Assembly: GCF_000182565.1 (NCBI RefSeq)
Contig: NW_015971559.1
Span: 214,331-278,330 of the forward strand
Length of the DNA: 64,000 nt
Origin: Spizellomyces punctatus DAOM BR117
Lineage: Eukaryota; Chytridiomycota; Chytridiomycetes; Spizellomycetales; Spizellomycetaceae
Reading direction: 5' to 3'
This document shows, one piece after another, positions 59,387-64,000 of the stretch. The notes beneath the pieces are model-generated. The model worked only from the letters and a program-made list of their open reading frames with translations. It did no database searches and was not told where the DNA came from. How positions within the stretch are numbered: position 1 is the stretch's first letter; each line of letters starts with the position of its first letter. Position numbers and translations under genes: made by a program.

Positions 59387-59710
59387 TCACGATGTCGATT
59401 TGCTCCATATTGGACTTTCCCAGGCTAGCCTATAATGACTTCCCGCAAATCCACAGTGACGGATTGCATCGCAAAGGGGACATTGAGATCGCAGGTTCTC
59501 TAGATTGCTGTTGGCGGCGTTCCCATCGCGGTGATCCACTATGAAGCCTTTTCCTCCGCAAGATGATTGGTACAGGCAGTGAGTACACGTGTTATTGTCC
59601 CTCTCCAGCACCTGGCGACGTCGAGCTCGCCAGGCCGTTGAACGAACGGGAAGGGTCCTATTCCCCCAGGTTCGAGTAACTGAGAGGTGAAAAGCTCCAG
59701 CGGGGTCCAT
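59387..59710 (-). CDS. HNH-type nuclease, single-domain (107 aa)
   Basis: An uninterrupted frame from MDPAGAFHLSVTRTWG to SPIWSKSTS and stop. The core is a His-Asn-His fold: WRARRRQVLERDNNTCTHCL (first zinc CxxC), then FIVDHRDGNAANSNLENLRS (catalytic D-H and the DGN..N-NL pattern), QCPLCDAIRHCGFAG (second CxxC and final His). All expected metal and catalytic residues are present, and no inactivating change is visible. Known HNH proteins nick or cut DNA (homing, restriction, phage, repair). The protein may be longer at its N-terminus, since coding-like sequence and an acceptor-like CTCAG lie just upstream. No intron host, intein or transposase was seen nearby. The biological role is unknown. 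Transfer from a bacterium or mobile element is possible but not shown. Confidence 0.65.
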   Translation of the reverse strand: MDPAGAFHLSVTRTWGNRTLPVRSTAWRARRRQVLERDNNTCTHCLYQSSCGGKGFIVDHRDGNAANSNLENLRSQCPLCDAIRHCGFAGSHYRLAWESPIWSKSTS

Positions 59711-60477
59711 GAAGGCGAGTCAAGATTGAATCCACTTTTTGTTGTTGAGATGGAAGCTAGCTGGTGCAAGTAGTGAGAACTTTAGAGACGACGGTAAACA
59801 CAACAAGCCTCTCTGACATGATATGATGCCATCACCTTGAATTCGGCTGGCCAGGTTAGTACTATCCAGTCGTGTAAACTCCTGTTAAGTCCAATCCGTC
59901 TGTCATCGTACATACTCTACAGGCCTCTGAAAAAATTTGAAATTTCACAGTGCTTGGGTGAAAGCTGCTACCTCAATTCTGGGTAGTATTTCTCAAAGTA
60001 CGGCTGGACGGACATCGCCGTCCAAAAGTAATCGCCGGATGTAAAATAAACAAAAGGCTGCTCGTTTGCCGACCCACCCCTTCCACAGACGGCTGTCACA
60101 TTTTTCCTCCTTTCATATAAATCCGTTTGAAACGGAAGTTCTACGCTCATGGAAGCTCATTGATTGCATTACAGTTGTAAAATGATCCACGTGTAGCTTA
60201 CGAGTATTCGCTAACCTTTACAATGGTCTCGACTTGCTGATTTACATCTGGTCTCGGAAATCATCCAAGTTAAGCCCATGTCTCGATCTTTCTTTGCTGG
60301 CAATCTTACAATCACATTGCATGCACAATGGGTTTGCACCACTGTTTAAAGGCCTGTGTTTTCTTCTACACATTGGTCAAGGTCGCCGCCGTAGCAAGCC
60401 CCTAGTGTACATCATAGTATTCTGAACCCCTTTAAATTTTTAGATATATATTACCGTAAAACCATACACTTAAAGAG
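59711..60477. other. Spacer with a 60-codon minus-strand frame
   Basis: A minus-strand frame at 60150-59968 (MSVELPFQTDLYERRKNVTA; DYFWTAMSVQPYFEKYYPEL) looks coding-like and ends beside a possible donor (AG|GTAGCA). It may be an exon of the HNH gene or a remnant, but I could not close a model. Otherwise nothing recognised. Confidence 0.35.
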
Positions 60478-62406
60478 TTATATTCGGTGGGCCTTCGGAC
60501 CACCCGCATACCGCCGTCCAAACTGAAGTGGTCTAATGGTTTTCGCTGTTCCGACGGTGATGTGCCCCACTTCATCGTCGAGAGTATGGATAGTCTCTCC
60601 AATTGAGGAATGATGGTCTAAAGCATTCCATATGTCTGGTGACTCGGCATTGCACATATTCGCCAGCTTCAATCGCAAGTGGTCCGATTGGCTCGACACC
60701 TGTATCATCGCCGCCAGATCAAAGTGGACACGACTGCATAATGCCAATCGTGAAGGCACTTTGTCATCTTGATACGCCATAAAGTAAAGTCCCATACCAC
60801 AGGTCAGGGTTGCTATGCCTAGGGTAGCCAGGATAACGATGCTTGATTTCCCTAGCAGAACTGCACTACCAGAACCAGAAGTTGTCACGGTGCATGTACT
60901 GACTGCCACAGCCCCGGTGATAGACAGTGCTTGTTTCATCAGCATTATGTTCAGCATATCCATCCCGGGCTCACCCAAGCTGAGTGACAGGCCTCCGTCG
61001 CTGCTGGACAACCATGATAGAAGGGGCGGTACCGCGTTGGGGGCAGTTCTGCTCAGAGGCTTTGTGTCATTCATCGTTGTGTACCAATCAGATAGCACCA
61101 CAACGAAGTCGTCGTTCGGCACGACTGGTATTCCTGTATCCGTTATCTCACCAACGCCAACTACTGCGGGGGATATTCCGTTGCTACTGGCGCTGTACTG
61201 AATGGCAGCTTGTCCGACTGTTATCTCTGCTTTAACGGCACACATGAGTCGACTGATACTGCCACCGCACAAATCTCCATCGTAAAGCTCCTGGTTGAGT
61301 ATATAAAGCCCTTCCGCCATGGGTTGCGGTACAGTAGCCAATGTAACTCCTCCCTCAACGTGCAGGTTTACGTTGGGCAACGCAATAGGACCTGCTTCGA
61401 GCTGGGCATCGGCATAAAGATTCCTCCATTCACTCGCAGTTCCAGCTCCGCAAAAGCAAGTGGAATTCACGGACATCAAAAGAGATGTACCGTGGACAAC
61501 GTAGTCTGCGCCGAAGCCTGTAAGCGTGGGACCAATTACACCAACTGAGAAAGGATACCCGTCCACTCTCGTGTGGCCCATGGCTGTGCTTGTGGTATAC
61601 TCCGTTGCTCCAGTGGCATATTCGTACCCAGGTATCCTTGTAATGCCCCTTGGAGACCCGTCCACTGCTGGGATGTAGCAGACGCTGGTTCTGACGTCAA
61701 CGGAGTCCTGCAAGTTAGCACCAACTCCTGCTACTATGGCAAGTACGTGAAGCGACTCCAGTAGAATCTGCAGCCATGCAATGTATGTCAACTTCTTCCG
61801 TAGTTCACTACGATATGATAGCGACGACAGGAACGAGGACCGTTGTAGCACACCGGTGTGCAGATAACCCACCACTGTTAAGCTGCCTTTGCCAACTGAT
61901 ATCCTCCGCCCAGACCAACATCTAATGGATTGATCCACCAACCGATTAGGCAAGGATGAATACAGCAGCACGGAAATCTCGGTCAGTACGATTACAATCC
62001 ACTCGCCGGAATGAGCAGATACAGGCAATACGAAGCCGGTGGAGTTGGCGATAATCAAGATGACGGCAATTATTGTCCCTGCACACCATCGATAGATCCA
62101 AAGGGGACCCATGAGAGCCGTTGGCCTCCCTTGCTTCTCTAAAGGCATACCATTTTGTGGTTGCCAGCTTTGAATAGACGTTCGGGATCTACCACCCAGA
62201 GGCAAAGACGGGCTTTTCGTATCGTTTTCTTGGTCGTCCAGAATAGCAAGGGACACCTTGCTCCCGATACGCTTCGTAAGGCCATCTTTTGTTACTTGCT
62301 CCATTCTTGCAGACGTGCACCTGCTTGTGAGCAAATCAAGACTAATGGCCTCGCCAAGTTCCCTGACTATAAGGATGCGTGAAGTATTCCGACATACCTG
62401 CCCCAA
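60478..62406 (-). CDS. Large single-exon membrane protein of unknown family
   Basis: An intronless frame of 642 aa in an otherwise intron-rich window. Hydrophobic segments lie near residues 107-130 (WCAGTIIAVILIIANSTGFV), 136-151 (WIVIVLTEISVLLYSS) and 206-231 (LTYIAWLQILLESLHVLAIV). A long polar region of about 290 residues follows with Cys and N-glycosylation sites (SVNSTCFCGAGTASEWRNLY; ELYDGDLCGGSISRLMC). Another helix comes near 522-545 (IVILATLGIATLTCGMGLYF), then a cytosolic tail (DIWNALDHHSSIGETIHTLD). The design, a helix bundle plus an extracellular domain closed by a last helix, suggests a cell-surface protein. I recognise no family. The start could also be Met35 (MEQVTKDG). Confidence 0.7.
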   Translation of the reverse strand: MGQVCRNTSRILIVRELGEAISLDLLTSRCTSARMEQVTKDGLTKRIGSKVSLAILDDQENDTKSPSLPLGGRSRTSIQSWQPQNGMPLEKQGRPTALMGPLWIYRWCAGTIIAVILIIANSTGFVLPVSAHSGEWIVIVLTEISVLLYSSLPNRLVDQSIRCWSGRRISVGKGSLTVVGYLHTGVLQRSSFLSSLSYRSELRKKLTYIAWLQILLESLHVLAIVAGVGANLQDSVDVRTSVCYIPAVDGSPRGITRIPGYEYATGATEYTTSTAMGHTRVDGYPFSVGVIGPTLTGFGADYVVHGTSLLMSVNSTCFCGAGTASEWRNLYADAQLEAGPIALPNVNLHVEGGVTLATVPQPMAEGLYILNQELYDGDLCGGSISRLMCAVKAEITVGQAAIQYSASSNGISPAVVGVGEITDTGIPVVPNDDFVVVLSDWYTTMNDTKPLSRTAPNAVPPLLSWLSSSDGGLSLSLGEPGMDMLNIMLMKQALSITGAVAVSTCTVTTSGSGSAVLLGKSSIVILATLGIATLTCGMGLYFMAYQDDKVPSRLALCSRVHFDLAAMIQVSSQSDHLRLKLANMCNAESPDIWNALDHHSSIGETIHTLDDEVGHITVGTAKTIRPLQFGRRYAGGPKAHRI

Positions 62407-64000
62407 GGGACAAGACTTGGGTTCTTATTGGGGGTACTGATGATCGACAATATTCCTGATCCTCGGTATTTAGGAATAGAGGTGATATTTCTGGTATGGG
62501 AATTCCAGTAACACAGCCTGATCGAAGCTTTCCGTTTCCGCCGGTCTAGGGGTTGTCCCTATGTCCTTGACAAGAGCAAAAGGATCCGCCTACCGTGTTG
62601 TTAAAACGACCGTGCCAATCGGAGTTAAATTGAATACTATAATGGAGACATCGCGCCTCAAACCTGGCTCAAAAGTCTTACTAACACCTTGGTTAATATT
62701 GTTCTTAGCAAGATTTTGCCCAAACATGTTGGGCCATGGCAATCTTCAGGCTGGCTGAGCATAAATACGGTATGGACAATCTGGGGGGACTTGGGGGTTT
62801 GGAGCGTTTGCGGAGCTTCCCTATGATCTCGTGTTCTCATATGGTTCTGCATGAAGTTCCAGTTCCCGACAATTGCAGGCAAGACCTTACTGGCAGGTAT
62901 GACCTCTCCCGAAAAATATTCTCAAATGGTATTAATGAGAAATCTACGAACATGAATATAGCTTCTTCAATGGGAGGGTACAGGGCTCGGTCGCATAATG
63001 TTAGATGGGGTTGAACATTGAGGTCTCCAAACGCATGTTTGCAAGAAGTTTAGAGGTTCCAAATACTATTGGGGGACAGAACAGCCCGTCATCAAAGTTC
63101 GTAGCTACTTTAAACGCCTCGGTTATAGTGCGGCGGTTGCTACTGCTCACCTCGTCGTCAGAACGTACAAAACAGGACTAGGGTCGTGATGGTAAACGTC
63201 CAATGATGCTCAGATCATAGAGCTGCCTTTCCTCCCGACTTTCTTGTAGCGTCGCATGTACCAGCCCGTTTTTCTTGATAGGCCACCATACGCATAGTGG
63301 TTGATGACAAAGCTTATGCTTTGCGTGCATGGCGCAACGAATGTGAGCACTCAATGCCATACTTGGAATCAACAGAGGACTGCGTGTTGCTTGGATGAGT
63401 TTGCAATCACCCATCTAAGTTCTTGACAATACCGTTGTGGGTTTTGAAGGGCGTCGTGTCCCAGCACCCAAGGGCTCGGACAGTTCCACTCGCTTTACAG
63501 ATCAGATCTACGCTTACCTCTATAAGATTTTGCCAACCGACCAAGCGAGCCGAATGCTACAGTCGTCGGTAAGACATTCCGGAAAACTATCAAGTTCATG
63601 ACTGCTCGAAATCTGTACCCGGAGCGATGGCATCGCTCGCTTTGCTGGCTGTAGCAACACTGTCCACGAAGGTCGCTTTTGTAACTCCTCCGTATGCTTT
63701 ATGTCACAGTAGTTGGCCATTACCTGGCGACCCAGAGCATTGGGTTAGGAACTCCAGGAAACAGGAATACTAACAAGAGTTGCCTTGCATTAATCCTTTT
63801 CGGGCGTCCCCTAACCCTAACGTTGGATTCAATTTGGCGCAATGTCTGGATATCTGTGCTGATAACCCTAACCCTAATCCTACGTCCATGGCGCCGAATA
63901 TTTATCCTGTCTGATGTCTTTATCATATTGTGATTGCTTTTCGTTGGTTTCTGGTATGAAGCGATACAGGATCGGCTCGCCACACGCCACCGTATGTGTG
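62407..64000. other. Right-end gene-poor region, possibly subtelomeric or rearranged
   Basis: No confident gene. Short frames at 62561-62758, 62736-63014, 63178-63414 and about 63057-63187 (YYWGTEQPVIKVRSYFKRLG) look like scraps at best. Telomere-like repeats occur near 63.8 kb. Confidence 0.45.
63809..63877. repeat. Short telomere-like CCCTAA repeats (two sites)
   Basis: CCCTAACCCTAA at 63809-63820 and AACCCTAACCCTAA at 63864-63877 are the TTAGGG telomere unit read on the C-rich strand, two units each, 43 bp apart. The C-rich strand reads left to right, opposite to a telomere capping the right end. Confidence 0.65.

Noticed and set aside
59235-59544. Plus-strand frame with RWINFNWPWYPPKFQ
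   Set aside because: It overlaps the HNH ORF antisense, has no Met-proximal context or splice sites, and matches no family I know.

Overview
The window is nuclear DNA of a fungus. Genes are tightly packed and cut by many short introns (mostly 50-90 bp, GT..AG). It carries fungal-type families (OPT transporter, Mnr2/ALR-type CorA channel, CsbD stress protein, divergent H3/H4 pair). It also carries a CEP135/Bld10-type centriole gene, a SETD9-like gene and a DDT-WHIM-bromodomain gene, which yeasts and moulds generally lack. A centriole cartwheel protein in a fungal background points to a zoosporic (flagellated) lineage such as Chytridiomycota. This assignment is inference, not a database match.

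Layout. 1-9.4 kb: the start of a secreted protein, a PH-domain gene divergent from a SETD9-like gene, a poorly supported stretch with a 141-bp tandem duplication, a small acylated-protein gene, and a VAT1-like reductase. 9.6-16.4 kb: a G/T-mismatch uracil/thymine DNA glycosylase, a ten-exon oligopeptide/metal-chelate transporter, and a FABP/lipocalin-like gene. 16.7-31.5 kb: an unnamed conserved protein, a PHD + linker-histone-fold chromatin protein divergent from NTF2, a DDT-WHIM-bromodomain remodeller subunit, tRNA-Arg(TCT), and a CorA-type magnesium transporter. 31.9-43.6 kb, all on the minus strand: a low-complexity coiled-coil protein, a CsbD-like stress protein, a proline-rich protein with a C-terminal calponin-homology domain, and a B-box/DUF2009 (UPF0652) gene. 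43.8-54 kb: the divergent H3/H4 pair, CEP135, a CCCH/CHY zinc-finger protein, and an unknown small gene.

54-64 kb changes character: it is gene-poor and holds a possible small gene, an intact 17-exon aminoacylase-1 gene invisible to long-ORF searches, a stand-alone HNH nuclease ORF, a large single-exon membrane protein of no known family, and short CCCTAA telomere-like repeats near the right edge. This resembles subtelomeric or rearranged DNA.

Most genes are housekeeping or chromatin/cytoskeleton genes with no evident operon-like cooperation. The exception is the co-regulated H3/H4 pair with its shared 0.5-kb promoter. I found no convincing novel multi-gene system. The most interesting items are the unusual domain combinations (PHD+H15, DDT+WHIM+bromodomain with duplicated tail, Pro-rich+CH, CCCH+RWD-like+CHY), the SETD9 and CEP135 genes in a fungus, the HNH nuclease, and the symmetrical histone promoter. 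Exon joins were worked out by hand from splice signals, reading frame and, where the family is known, expected motifs. All multi-exon models given close in frame.
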